Source: a virus
DNA: 30,878 nucleotides
Virus record (IMG/VR): IMGVR_UViG_3300041411_000274
Location: 1 to 30,878 of that record
Reading direction: 5' to 3' (one strand)
The translations under genes and the position numbers were made by a program. Under the pieces are notes generated by a model. It was not told the origin of the DNA. It made no database searches and worked only from the letters and a program-made list of their open reading frames with translations. Positions 18,515-26,116 of the stretch are shown here, piece by piece (the stretch's first letter is position 1; each line of letters opens with the position of its first letter).

Positions 18515-21500
18515 TTAACCACGTATCGCATTATATAAAATCCGACCTTGACGTAATTCTTGAAGTAATACTTGTCGAATTGTATTCCCAAGCACTTCTC
18601 CAACTAATTTATATTGCCCAGATGAGTCGACCTGACTACTACCATCTGAATTTACTGTCACATTTACTGACACAGGAGCATTAATAGCACTTCCTGTTGA
18701 CGGAAGTTCAGCAAGCTGAGGCACAATAATCTGACTTGACTCTGTTTGAGGCAACTCACCTGTTTGGTTCATATAATTAAGATTATCCAAGCCAATCTTT
18801 TTAGCTGAAGATTGTTTAATCATGAACTCTTCATTAGAAGCCCAGATAGGAATACTGTCACTTAAACCATTTCCTAAACCTCTAATTTGTCCACCAGTTG
18901 CAAAGCCTTGTGGAGTAACAGCGGACACTGCTGCTTTTAATACACCTGTTTGGGCCACAGCCATTGCCACTGCGGGTATGTTATAAGGGAAAGCTGCTGA
19001 TGCCCATGCTTTACCAATTGCTTCAGAACTAGATAAAATTACACTTGCTAATGAAAAACCTTTTTGCATGGCAAACAGCGTTCTATATGTATTAGATTGC
19101 TCACCTCCAAAAGCTTTGGCTAGCCCAGCCATATCTCCAAACATGGTTGCATAATTATTTAAATTTTCTACATTTAAATTATTTTGTAACTCTCGAGACT
19201 TTGTATCATATTCAACATCCATTGCGAATTTTGCATCGACATATGCTTGATGTGCATCTTCAAGCATTTGATATTTATCAGTCTCTGATAAGTTTTCATT
19301 ACTATTAATTGATTCATTTATATTTTGGTATCCATCCCACAAATTAGTCTGTTTAGTTTCAAATTCATTTTGAAAATTCCAATTTTTTAACTCATCTGGA
19401 GTAAGAGTTGTTCTCGCCCAAGTTTCAGTACTAGATTGATTCATTTGATCAATTCTATCTTTAGTACTTTGAATCGCCTGATTTTGAATCTTTATTTTTT
19501 CATCTTCTGCAGCAATATAACTCTCCATTGCTTTGTCATATTCCTTCTGACGAAGATCTAATAATCTTGTTCGTTCAGGACCTTCTGGAATAGTTTTAAT
19601 AATCTCAGCCTTGTCATCTTCACTATCTGCTAAGATTCTCTCTGGCTCAGTATAATATTTGCTTTTTAAAGCTTTTTCATTCGCAGCTTGAGTAAGGGAT
19701 GCTTGATACTGCTCATCATCAGAATTTTGTACATTTTTTAAAGCCTCCAATGCAAAACTTTCATCTCCATTTTTCCCAAGCAATAAGTTAAGTTTATTGT
19801 AATAATTATCTCGTTTCTTATGATGAGGTTGGGCGTTGATCTTATTACCATCATAATCCCAAACAATAAAATTATGCCCTAAAGTGTTGGCTAGTTCTTT
19901 ATAATCAGCATTTTTCATTAATGCCTTTTTAGATTTAGCAAATCGCTTATTTCCCAATAGCTCATTGATAGCATATTTTGCCTGAGTATTTAGAGCTTCT
20001 TGTGTTTGTTTAATATTGCCTGAGGTATCAAGGAGTCCTTTTTTCGATAAAAGACTCATTAGATCTGTCGCTCTATCCTTTTGCCAAGAAAAAATTCCTA
20101 CGTTAGTCAAACCATTATTGTGATCTTTATGGCTGCCAAACATTTTTGAACTACGGAAATCATTTTCCCTTCCAACTTCCGCAGTAAAATATTTAGCCTG
20201 TTTCTCATTCAGCACACCTGTGTTCATAAAGGCTTGATAAACGCTCAGCATGTTTTTAGTTGCAGGATCCATAACAGCACTAGCCATAGCTTGCTTTTTT
20301 GCTAACTCTGCTTGTTTTTTGGCTTCTTCAGTTGATCTTTGTTCTAGTTTTAATTTATCTTCTTGCTGGCTTTTTAATTCTTTATTTAAATTTAATAAGT
20401 CCAAAGAGGCTTTGAAATCTTTTTGGGCTGTTGGGGTTGCCATCTGCGCAGAGTCATAATTATATCGTTTCCCCCACTCATAGATTATATCCATTTCTTT
20501 TGAAGAATAGTTCTTACCATACTTATCTAAAAGTGCTTGCCGACCTTTAACATCCTTGTATTCAGTATTAAAAGTTTTTTGATATTGTTCATAACCGACT
20601 TTAGCTCTATTTGAAGCTAGTTCAGCAGCATAAAACTCTTTATTTAAATTCCCTTGTTTCTTTGTTGCTTCATCGGTTGACTTTAATAAAGAGTTGATTA
20701 CTTCTTTTTGTTTTGTAAATTCTTGACCGACTTTAATTGAAGCTGCTGCTTGTTCATCAATTCTTGCTTTAGATTTTTCAGATACGCCAGATAATTTATT
20801 AATTTCAGAAGCAAATTGACTAGTGGTCAGCTGCCCTTCTTTAAACTTCATAGCTAATTCACTAGCAGTTCGAGATGCTTCAGAAGTAGAACCATCCAGG
20901 CGTCCTATAGCAATTGCCATACTAATTAACGTGCCTTTAGATTTGTCATACTCTTCATTTAATTCTTCTAATGATTTTTTTTCAGCACGCATCTGAGTTC
21001 TTTGCGAGGCTGTATCTAATTCTTGATATTTTTTAATTATTTCAGCAATTGAAACTCCCTGTTCATTTAAAGATTTAGCAGCTTCATCATTACTATTTTT
21101 CATAAAGAGAAAAGCTGCACCGGCAGCAAGAGCTTGTACCGCAAGAAGACCTAAACCAACAGGTCCCCCAAGAAATGCCATAGCTCCTCTTAACACACCC
21201 ATTGCAGTTGTAGTCTGTAATGAAGCTGCTGTGACACTTGCAAAAGTTGCAACAGTACGTACACCTTCAATTGCCCACATAGCAAACTCTTTGGCTACCA
21301 TTGCAGCTTGTACTGCGAGTTTAACGCTTAGTGCAGCGCCCAAACCAACTGCTGCTGCAGTAATGGTGTCCATATGAGAAGTTACAGCGATAAATACAGG
21401 CATGATTCCATTGACCATAGTGGCTTGAAGACCCTGCCATTTCAAATCCATTATTTGTAAGTTTTCTTTGGCTTGCGATAATTTTTTTATCATCGCATCA

Positions 21501-22144
21501 TCCATAATGTTGCCAGCTTTTTGTGCTGTTTCTCCCCATTTTTTAAATCCTGCACCACCATTTTCTAGTAGAGGAATTAATGCCGTCGAGCCAGAAATAA
21601 GGGTTTCCATATAAAACCGCATACTCTCCTGACTAACATTTGCTTTAACAAGAGAATCATAATAAAGCTGTAATGCATCTGGGCCTGAAAGTTTCTGGAA
21701 TTGAGAAATTGTTACCCCAACTTGAGGTGCAATGTTTTTAAAAAAATCAGCTAATGGACCACCCCCAGTCTGTTGGAAATTGCCGATATTTTGTTGCATA
21801 CCTTTTAACTGGTTTGCAAATTTATCCATGCTAATTCCTACAGTTTCTGCCCCTTTTGCGTAATACTGAAAGGACGAAGTACTTGTATTGGCTAGCTGAG
21901 CCAACTTTTTGATTTCACTACCAGTATCAATTACACGTGTTACGGTCGATGTGAGGCCGGCAACAATCTGATTATTCATAAAATCACTGACAGATTTCAT
22001 GGTAGAGCCAATTGTTTTAAAACTTTGAGCAATAGTTTCACTGGCTGATTTAGCTTTACGTTCTGCCTGGTTAATAGGCTCAACAAAATTACCAATATTA
22101 ACAACTAGGTCTATGCTTAGACTTCCTAAGTTAGTTGTAGCCAT
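18515..22144 (-). CDS. H: Tail tape measure protein with inserted phage-lysozyme domain
   Basis: A 1209-residue tape measure that sets tail length. The N-terminal part (MATTNLGSLSIDLVVNIGNF) and long helical stretches fit the family. Hydrophobic segments lie at about 265-350. At about 640-790 there is an inserted muralytic domain with AEVGREN (Glu656/Glu660) and NVGIFSWQKDRATDL, resembling the phage tail lysozyme (Phage_lysozyme2) type. A C-terminal GFATGGQIRGLGNGLSDSIP segment is typical of tape measures. TGGAGA stands before the start. By lambda-like scaling the tail would be longer than that of lambda (H about 850). Confidence 0.95.
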   Translation of the reverse strand: MATTNLGSLSIDLVVNIGNFVEPINQAERKAKSASETIAQSFKTIGSTMKSVSDFMNNQIVAGLTSTVTRVIDTGSEIKKLAQLANTSTSSFQYYAKGAETVGISMDKFANQLKGMQQNIGNFQQTGGGPLADFFKNIAPQVGVTISQFQKLSGPDALQLYYDSLVKANVSQESMRFYMETLISGSTALIPLLENGGAGFKKWGETAQKAGNIMDDAMIKKLSQAKENLQIMDLKWQGLQATMVNGIMPVFIAVTSHMDTITAAAVGLGAALSVKLAVQAAMVAKEFAMWAIEGVRTVATFASVTAASLQTTTAMGVLRGAMAFLGGPVGLGLLAVQALAAGAAFLFMKNSNDEAAKSLNEQGVSIAEIIKKYQELDTASQRTQMRAEKKSLEELNEEYDKSKGTLISMAIAIGRLDGSTSEASRTASELAMKFKEGQLTTSQFASEINKLSGVSEKSKARIDEQAAASIKVGQEFTKQKEVINSLLKSTDEATKKQGNLNKEFYAAELASNRAKVGYEQYQKTFNTEYKDVKGRQALLDKYGKNYSSKEMDIIYEWGKRYNYDSAQMATPTAQKDFKASLDLLNLNKELKSQQEDKLKLEQRSTEEAKKQAELAKKQAMASAVMDPATKNMLSVYQAFMNTGVLNEKQAKYFTAEVGRENDFRSSKMFGSHKDHNNGLTNVGIFSWQKDRATDLMSLLSKKGLLDTSGNIKQTQEALNTQAKYAINELLGNKRFAKSKKALMKNADYKELANTLGHNFIVWDYDGNKINAQPHHKKRDNYYNKLNLLLGKNGDESFALEALKNVQNSDDEQYQASLTQAANEKALKSKYYTEPERILADSEDDKAEIIKTIPEGPERTRLLDLRQKEYDKAMESYIAAEDEKIKIQNQAIQSTKDRIDQMNQSSTETWARTTLTPDELKNWNFQNEFETKQTNLWDGYQNINESINSNENLSETDKYQMLEDAHQAYVDAKFAMDVEYDTKSRELQNNLNVENLNNYATMFGDMAGLAKAFGGEQSNTYRTLFAMQKGFSLASVILSSSEAIGKAWASAAFPYNIPAVAMAVAQTGVLKAAVSAVTPQGFATGGQIRGLGNGLSDSIPIWASNEEFMIKQSSAKKIGLDNLNYMNQTGELPQTESSQIIVPQLAELPSTGSAINAPVSVNVTVNSDGSSQVDSSGQYKLVGEVLGNTIRQVLLQELRQGRILYNAIRG

Positions 22145-22158
22145 ACTTATCTCCAGGC

Positions 22159-22182
22159 AAAAAAAACGACCTTTCGGTCGTT
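22159..22182 (-). terminator. Hairpin with T tract just upstream of tape measure gene
   Basis: AACGACC and GGTCGTT arms with a 4-nt loop, then eight T on the minus strand, 15 nt before the H start. Because a promoter-like sequence ends just before it, it could also be a 5' stabilising stem-loop. Confidence 0.7.
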
Positions 22183-22186
22183 AATG

Positions 22187-22214
22187 ATTAAATAATGATT
22201 TAACTAGATTTCAA
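22187..22214 (-). promoter_or_regulatory. Candidate promoter for the tape measure gene
   Basis: Minus-strand TTGAAA (22209-22214), 16-nt spacer, TTTAAT (22187-22192). The expected start falls at the base of the hairpin 22159-22182. Pattern match only. Confidence 0.4.
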
Positions 22215-22269
22215 GTTACTGCTTTGCTAAATTGGGCATACTTTACAAATACTAGAGTTAATCAAGGCA

Positions 22270-23084
22270 ATGAAACAAAAATTATTACTGCTATCTTCTT
22301 TTTTTTAATTAACCATTCTTTTGCAATAACAGTAGATGATTTGGAAACAAAATCGATATTCCGTACATTTTACCCATCTATGTTTCATGCTATGTTTGAA
22401 AGTAAAGATGAAGAGGAAATTAAACTTCCCCATATTGGAATCGAAGAAAATAGCCAAGAATATTTAGCCATACTCCATCCCGCGGAAGTCTTTAAAAATA
22501 ACTCTAGTGAAGATAGATATTTAATTTTTGTTGAAAAACGTGAAATTGGTAAAGCAGTAAGTGAAATTGAAAACGGAAAACTTGTCGAAAAAAGTTCGAA
22601 CTTCTATGAGTTTAGTGAAGGTTGTCATGCCTGTGAAGGTAATGCTGACCTCATGATTTTTAAGAAAAATAATAAAGGTAATTTTGATTTAGTCTCTAAA
22701 AATATCAATTCATACACTCCACCAAGTCAATATGGAATTATTAATTTAAATATTGAAAATCTAGCTTCAAGAATTGTCAAAATAGGTAAAAATGATGTTG
22801 GCTTCTTCGACGACTCATATACCTATTCAAATGATGGCGGTTCAGATACTTTACTACATCTTATTAAATTAGGTGATGATGCTATTCAAGGATACAATAT
22901 TGATATTGTTGAAGGAAGTAATGAAGGCACTTACGGCCAAAACTCACCTTTAAATTATAGTTTTAAGGGGGAATATAGAATTAAAACGGATCAACCTGAT
23001 TTAAATAGTTATCCTATTGAAATTAAATTCAAAGGAGATATTTTAGACAAAAAACAGATAAATTTATTAAATATAATAAAATAA
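22270..23084 (+). CDS. Secreted cargo (moron) protein of unknown function, signal peptide broken by T8 tract
   Basis: The only plus-strand gene inside the tail operon. From the ATG at 22270 the frame reads MKQKLLLLSSFF and stops at 22306-22308 in a run of eight T (22299-22306). One extra T would continue as LINHSFA, then ITVDDL, giving a 271-residue protein with a classical signal peptide cut after SFA. The remainder is fully open to 23084, acidic, with a CHAC motif and no recognised domain. As read the gene is off, or depends on slippage. It is AT-rich and bounded by hairpins, as expected of inserted cargo. Possible roles include superinfection exclusion or immunity, but none can be assigned. 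Confidence 0.65.
22299..22306 (+). repeat. T8 homopolymer in the signal-peptide coding region
   Basis: Eight consecutive T. Nine would join the start codon at 22270 to the long open frame. It is a candidate slippage or phase-variation site, or simply a disabling deletion. Confidence 0.7.
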
Positions 23085-23153
23085 AAACTTATCAATTTAA
23101 TAGTATAAAAAATATATACAGCATTACATCAGAAAAAAGTTATTAATTTATTT

Positions 23154-23186
23154 TAAAAAAAGCACTTTTTAAAAAGTGCTTTTTTA
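23154..23186. terminator. Bidirectional terminator between cargo gene and G-T
   Basis: A near-perfect palindrome: AGCACTT and AAGTGCT flanked by A and T runs. It serves the end of the plus-strand cargo gene and of the minus-strand G-T gene, which converge here. Confidence 0.85.
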
Positions 23187-23197
23187 ATGACTTATAA

Positions 23198-23826
23198 TTA
23201 AAGTGAAGTTTTCATTTTTTTCATACGTTCCTGCTCAAAAGTAAGCGGTGGTGGTTTGTCGAAGTGTGGTAAATAATCATAAATTTGAAGTCCCTTTACT
23301 CCCTTGGATGATGCAAACATGAGCTTCATTTCTGCCATCACTTCTTCTAAACGTAAACCTATGTTGAGACTACCTCTTTTTTGTCGGTAGGCTGCCCAGG
23401 TTCTAATTTCTTTGTGGGTGAAGGTTGTTTTGACTTCTTCAATTGATCTTGAGGTTGCGATTGCGATTTCAATGAGGAGTTCTTCTCTGTCGTCGATTTT
23501 AATGTCTGCTTTCCCATGACATTAATTTCAACAATTTTAACCCAAATGATATCAACTAATGCTTGGCTAAAGTGTAATCGTACTTCATCCTCAGTGAAAG
23601 TAGGAACACCATCTTCATCTGTAATACAACTTGCTAAAATACCTGCCAGAGCCTCTTTATTTTCTCCGTATGCTTTCATATTTGCTACAGCAGATTGATA
23701 GTTAAAAGGCTTAATATAGGTTGTAAACTCTGATTCTTCACCATTTACCAAAACTTGGACTGTTACTTGTTCTGGCTTACCAAGCAAAACGCCTGACTTG
23801 ATTTGATCCGCACTTAGTTTCTTCAT
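23198..23826 (-). CDS. GT: Tail assembly chaperone fusion G-T made by -1 frameshift
   Basis: Ribosomes slipping back one base at GGGAAAG (23509-23515) would join the first 106 residues of G to 103 residues in the -1 frame, beginning ADIKIDDREELL. This contains RTWAAYRQKRGSLNIG and YLPHFDKPPPLTFEQE, typical of the lambda T domain, and ends at a TAA at 23198-23200. The predicted product is 209 residues. In lambda, GT and G in a set ratio load the tape measure and recruit tail tube protein. The T frame has no start of its own and is fully open, which supports real use of the shift. Confidence 0.88.
23359..23826 (-). CDS. G: Tail assembly chaperone G (unshifted product)
   Basis: A 155-residue chaperone. 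Residues 1-106 form the tail assembly chaperone domain. The last 49 residues (Lys, Ser, Gln and Pro-rich) are low-complexity sequence read in frame 0 past the slippery site. It lies between the major tail protein and the tape measure, as in lambda. Little upstream sequence separates it from the hairpin at 23847-23871. Confidence 0.88.
   Translation of the reverse strand: MKKLSADQIKSGVLLGKPEQVTVQVLVNGEESEFTTYIKPFNYQSAVANMKAYGENKEALAGILASCITDEDGVPTFTEDEVRLHFSQALVDIIWVKIVEINVMGKQTLKSTTEKNSSLKSQSQPQDQLKKSKQPSPTKKLEPGQPTDKKEVVST
23509..23515 (-). other. Programmed -1 frameshift site GGGAAAG
   Basis: The minus strand reads ATG GGA AAG C in frame 0, giving the X-XXY-YYZ heptamer G GGA AAG, the same as the lambda G-T site. 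It lies at codons 104-106 of G, exactly where the T-like frame takes over. Confidence 0.85.
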
Positions 23827-23846
23827 TTTTTAATTTTCCAAAAGAA

Positions 23847-23871
23847 AATAAGCCTGCTAAGCAGGCTTATT
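23847..23871 (-). terminator. Terminator-like hairpin between V and G
   Basis: An 11-bp stem AATAAGCCTGC/GCAGGCTTATT with a 3-nt loop and T-rich flank, about 21 nt before the G start. Confidence 0.75.
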
Positions 23872-23888
23872 AATAATGCTAAAAAACC

Positions 23889-24356
23889 TTAAACGGTTTT
23901 CAATGTATCGAAAGCTGGGGTTTGGCGCTTCATTGGAATAGTATGGTTTACCAATGAATCTTTATCGAAAATTGGTGGGCCTTTTCGTAATTGGGCTTGA
24001 AATTGTGTCCAAGAACGACCTTGTGGCACTGTAACAACATCGCCCTGTAAAGTAGGTGCAACCGTACCATCCGCCCATCCCACGAAAACATCAACTTTTG
24101 CTTTGTTTTGTGCCAAATTCAAAATCGTAACATGGGTTTCATTTTCAGGATCAGTATTGATTTTCAAACTACCTTCACCTGGTTTAACCAAACCATATTC
24201 TGAAGTTGAAGATTCACGTTCTTCCATACATGTTGTTTCAATTTCAGTAACACTATCATCGCCTACCGACAATTCAGTAATACATTCAATTTTAGTTAAT
24301 ACAGCTGGTGAACCATGTTTCACCCATGTTTCAGTACCTTGTGTTAATACGCCCAT
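23889..24356 (-). CDS. V: Major tail tube protein (lambda V position)
   Basis: A 155-residue protein forming the stacked rings of a flexible non-contractile tail. The sequence (MGVLTQGTETWVKHGS... ELSVGDDSVTEIETTCMEE) fits the phage tail tube families that pair with G/GT chaperones. It is the first recognisable tail gene. Upstream of it there are no tail-terminator (U), connector, capsid, portal or terminase genes. It starts 25 nt after a strong hairpin. The family call rests on sequence character plus position. Confidence 0.88.
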   Translation of the reverse strand: MGVLTQGTETWVKHGSPAVLTKIECITELSVGDDSVTEIETTCMEERESSTSEYGLVKPGEGSLKINTDPENETHVTILNLAQNKAKVDVFVGWADGTVAPTLQGDVVTVPQGRSWTQFQAQLRKGPPIFDKDSLVNHTIPMKRQTPAFDTLKTV

Positions 24357-24380
24357 GATTGGACTCCTTTTTTAACGACG

Positions 24381-24403
24381 AAAAAAACCTCGCTTTTGCG
24401 AGG
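24381..24403 (-). terminator. Terminator-like hairpin upstream of V
   Basis: CCTCGC and GCGAGG arms, 4-nt loop, then seven T on the minus strand, 25 nt before the V start. A TATAGT hexamer lies about 27 nt further upstream (24430-24435). Confidence 0.78.
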
Positions 24404-24490
24404 CAATAAAATTTTAGAATTTGTGAAATACTATATAGCTCTAATATATAAATTCTGTCTTAATTACCAACAGTTCTTTAATAAACTGTA

Positions 24491-24664
24491 TTAAAATTTA
24501 TTTATTAATTCACTTTGAAGCATTTTAATCATTAATTCTTTAGCATTTTTTTGAGAAGTTGCTTTCTTTTCAACATCCTCTACAATTTGATTAATTCTCT
24601 TATCATCTGATAATTTCTTTAATTTGTTTTGTAGATTAGTCAAACCACTCATATTTGCAGACAT
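24491..24664 (-). CDS. Small helical protein of unknown function (57 aa)
   Basis: A 57-residue protein starting MSANMSGLTNLQNKL, predicted to be almost wholly helical with a coiled-coil look. The ATG at 24664 has AGGTGA upstream; an earlier in-frame ATG lacks this. It lies where head-completion and connector genes would normally be, but is too short to be recognised as one. Function unknown. Confidence 0.6.
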   Translation of the reverse strand: MSANMSGLTNLQNKLKKLSDDKRINQIVEDVEKKATSQKNAKELMIKMLQSELINKF

Positions 24665-24733
24665 AAAATCACCTAAACAAGTAAAAATCACTACATTATC
24701 TATTGATAAAAAATAAAATCATTAAAAAACACG

Positions 24734-24961
24734 TTATTTAAAAATATTATTTTGATGAGATTTACTACGTGTACGCCTTGGCTTATCTTGATTGGTTAAT
24801 TTATTAGATTTTCTCAGTACATCTGAATTAATAACTTTAACTAAATTGAGCTTGAGTAAATCATCTGCATCTCTTTTTTCAATCTCAATAATCTCATTGG
24901 CTATATAAACAATTCGATTATGCATACATGTAGTTAAAAACTGGACTTTTATCTTTAACAT
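24734..24961 (-). CDS. Small basic phage protein of unknown function (75 aa)
   Basis: A 75-residue protein starting MLKIKVQFLTTCM. The first 45 residues look like a small beta-rich domain (HNRIVYIANEIIEIEKRDAD) of the type often found as a short ORF near phage head-tail genes. The tail is strongly basic (KPRRTRSKSHQ) and could bind nucleic acid. The chosen ATG has GGGA upstream. It may be a leftover of the missing head-tail region. Function not assignable. Confidence 0.6.
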   Translation of the reverse strand: MLKIKVQFLTTCMHNRIVYIANEIIEIEKRDADDLLKLNLVKVINSDVLRKSNKLTNQDKPRRTRSKSHQNNIFK

Positions 24962-24972
24962 ATTTTTTCCCA

Positions 24973-25005
24973 ATAAAAAAAGAGCTAGACTTTAAATCTA
25001 GCTCT
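24973..25005 (-). terminator. Terminator-like hairpin
   Basis: AGAGCTAGA pairs with TCTAGCTCT around a 7-nt loop, followed by seven T on the minus strand, 12 nt before the next start. Confidence 0.78.
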
Positions 25006-25059
25006 CCTAACAACTAAGATAATACAAAATACTCTTACCAGTTAATATAAATATTACTT

Positions 25060-25278
25060 TTATTTTGGCTTTGAATCTAAGTAAGCGATAATATTTTCAT
25101 CAACCGTTTTATTTTCAACATACTGTTGAAGTAATTTATTATTCTGCTCAATAGCAGCATAAATAAGAGTATCTTTCTTTTCAGCCTTTTGAATCAATGT
25201 ATTGTTCTGCTTTATCAACTCGTCCATTACTTCGAGTAGCTTTGAGCAGCACAAGTTTTGTTCTTCGTTCAAGTTCAT
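25060..25278 (-). CDS. Small coiled-coil protein (72 aa)
   Basis: A 72-residue protein starting MNLNEEQNLCCSKLLEVMDEL, with a heptad-like pattern over most of its length (LLEVMDELIKQNNTLIQ), no membrane segment and no recognised family. GAGAG stands 8 nt before the start. Its first part overlaps the 49-residue CxxC ORF in another frame, so the two may be translationally coupled. Unknown function, in the segment that replaces the head genes. Confidence 0.55.
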   Translation of the reverse strand: MNLNEEQNLCCSKLLEVMDELIKQNNTLIQKAEKKDTLIYAAIEQNNKLLQQYVENKTVDENIIAYLDSKPK

Positions 25279-25330
25279 TATATTTACTCTCTAACCATTT
25301 ACGCCTTTTAGCACAACTATTACAACTCAT
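25181..25330 (-). CDS. Small CxxC protein overlapping the coiled-coil gene (49 aa)
   Basis: A 49-residue ORF starting MSCNSCAKRRKWLESKYNEL. The CNSC motif at residues 3-6, followed by basic residues, suggests a half zinc-binding site or nucleic-acid contact. AAGG stands 9-10 nt before the ATG. It runs about 100 bp into the 72-residue ORF in a different frame. Short phage proteins of this kind are common, but this one is supported only by start context and composition. Confidence 0.5.
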   Translation of the reverse strand: MSCNSCAKRRKWLESKYNELERRTKLVLLKATRSNGRVDKAEQYIDSKG

Positions 25331-25364
25331 AATAAATACCTTTCCATACCTATTACTAATAAAA

Positions 25365-25401
25365 AATAAAGCCGTATCAACCTATTTTGATACGGCTTTA
25401 T
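25365..25401. terminator. Bidirectional terminator
   Basis: GCCGTATCAA (25371-25380) pairs with TTGATACGGC (25387-25396), with A/T tracts on both sides. Confidence 0.85.
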
Positions 25402-25473
25402 ATGCTGCAATTTGTACAGCAAAACTAAAATAAGAAATACAAAATTAAATGTATTGTATTTAGATAACTTAAA

Positions 25474-25512
25474 CAAAAAAGTCGCACCACAAACAAAATT
25501 TGTAATACGACC
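25474..25512 (-). terminator. Terminator-like hairpin directly after promoter-like motif A
   Basis: On the minus strand GTCG and an inner ACAAA arm pair with TTTGT and CGAC, then six T. The 5' arm is part of the conserved motif (GGTCG), so the hairpin would form within the first few dozen nucleotides of a transcript starting there. Confidence 0.6.
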
Positions 25513-25552
25513 ATCTTATAAATACTATACACTTTTTTTCACAATAATGAAA
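25508..25552 (-). promoter_or_regulatory. Promoter-like motif copy A, candidate late promoter
   Basis: Minus-strand TTTCAT (25547-25552), 17-nt spacer, TATAGT (25524-25529), then N5 and TAAGATGGTCG. It matches copy B near 18.4 kb. It begins at the end of the 186-residue gene, where lambda-like phages keep the late promoter after Q, and is followed by a terminator hairpin. Confidence 0.45.
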
Positions 25553-25555
25553 ACC

Positions 25556-26116
25556 CTATAATTGTAACTCTTTGTAAGTATCTTTCCGATATTCACGGAT
25601 AGTATCCTCTGCTTCTGCAATAGCAGATTCAAGCGCAAGCTGCATCAACTTCTCATATGGCTTCCAAGTCATTCTATAAACATCTGCGGACATTTTATAA
25701 GCCGTAATACCTGCATAATAAAGTCTACCTTGAGCAGTAAAGTTTTTTTCAAGATCAGGATTTAGAGAAAAATCGATAACCATGCGAGCAATAAGCCATG
25801 CTAAATGGTGAATAGCAATATATTCAGGTTCTCTTTTTTTATCTTTTTCAGCCTCTTTTAACATAATTAAAGCTAAATGATTTCTTATAAACTTATAGTC
25901 CTCTTCTGATTTTCCATTATAAATAATTAATGAAGATACTGATTTAGCTAATTGAGTCTCCATTTTAGCAATTGCCCCTAACCTATCTTGATAATTAATA
26001 GCGTCCTTACTAGGGGTATGTCCAACTCTTGAAAAGTCCAATGATTGTGCTGTTAAGCCTCGGGATAACCATTGAAACTGAGTAAACTGATTCATAATAC
26101 TAATATCAATATTCAT
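25556..26116 (-). CDS. Unknown 186-residue protein in the late-regulator (Q) position
   Basis: A 186-residue, mostly helical soluble protein starting MNIDISIMNQFTQFQW, with Trp and Tyr-rich segments (GRLYYAGITAYKMS, YRMTWKPYEKLM). No domain is recognised and no Cys-based zinc site is present. It is the last gene of the early operon and overlaps the preceding membrane-protein gene by 11 bp. Immediately downstream are a promoter-like motif and terminators. That is where lambdoid phages encode antiterminator Q, so a late-gene activator or antiterminator is a reasonable hypothesis. This is inferred from position only. Confidence 0.75.
   Translation of the reverse strand: MNIDISIMNQFTQFQWLSRGLTAQSLDFSRVGHTPSKDAINYQDRLGAIAKMETQLAKSVSSLIIYNGKSEEDYKFIRNHLALIMLKEAEKDKKREPEYIAIHHLAWLIARMVIDFSLNPDLEKNFTAQGRLYYAGITAYKMSADVYRMTWKPYEKLMQLALESAIAEAEDTIREYRKDTYKELQL

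Noticed and set aside
23376-23382. AAAAAAG near the end of G as the frameshift site
   Set aside because: The T-like sequence in the -1 frame already starts well upstream, and GGGAAAG at 23509-23515 has the right phase and matches lambda.
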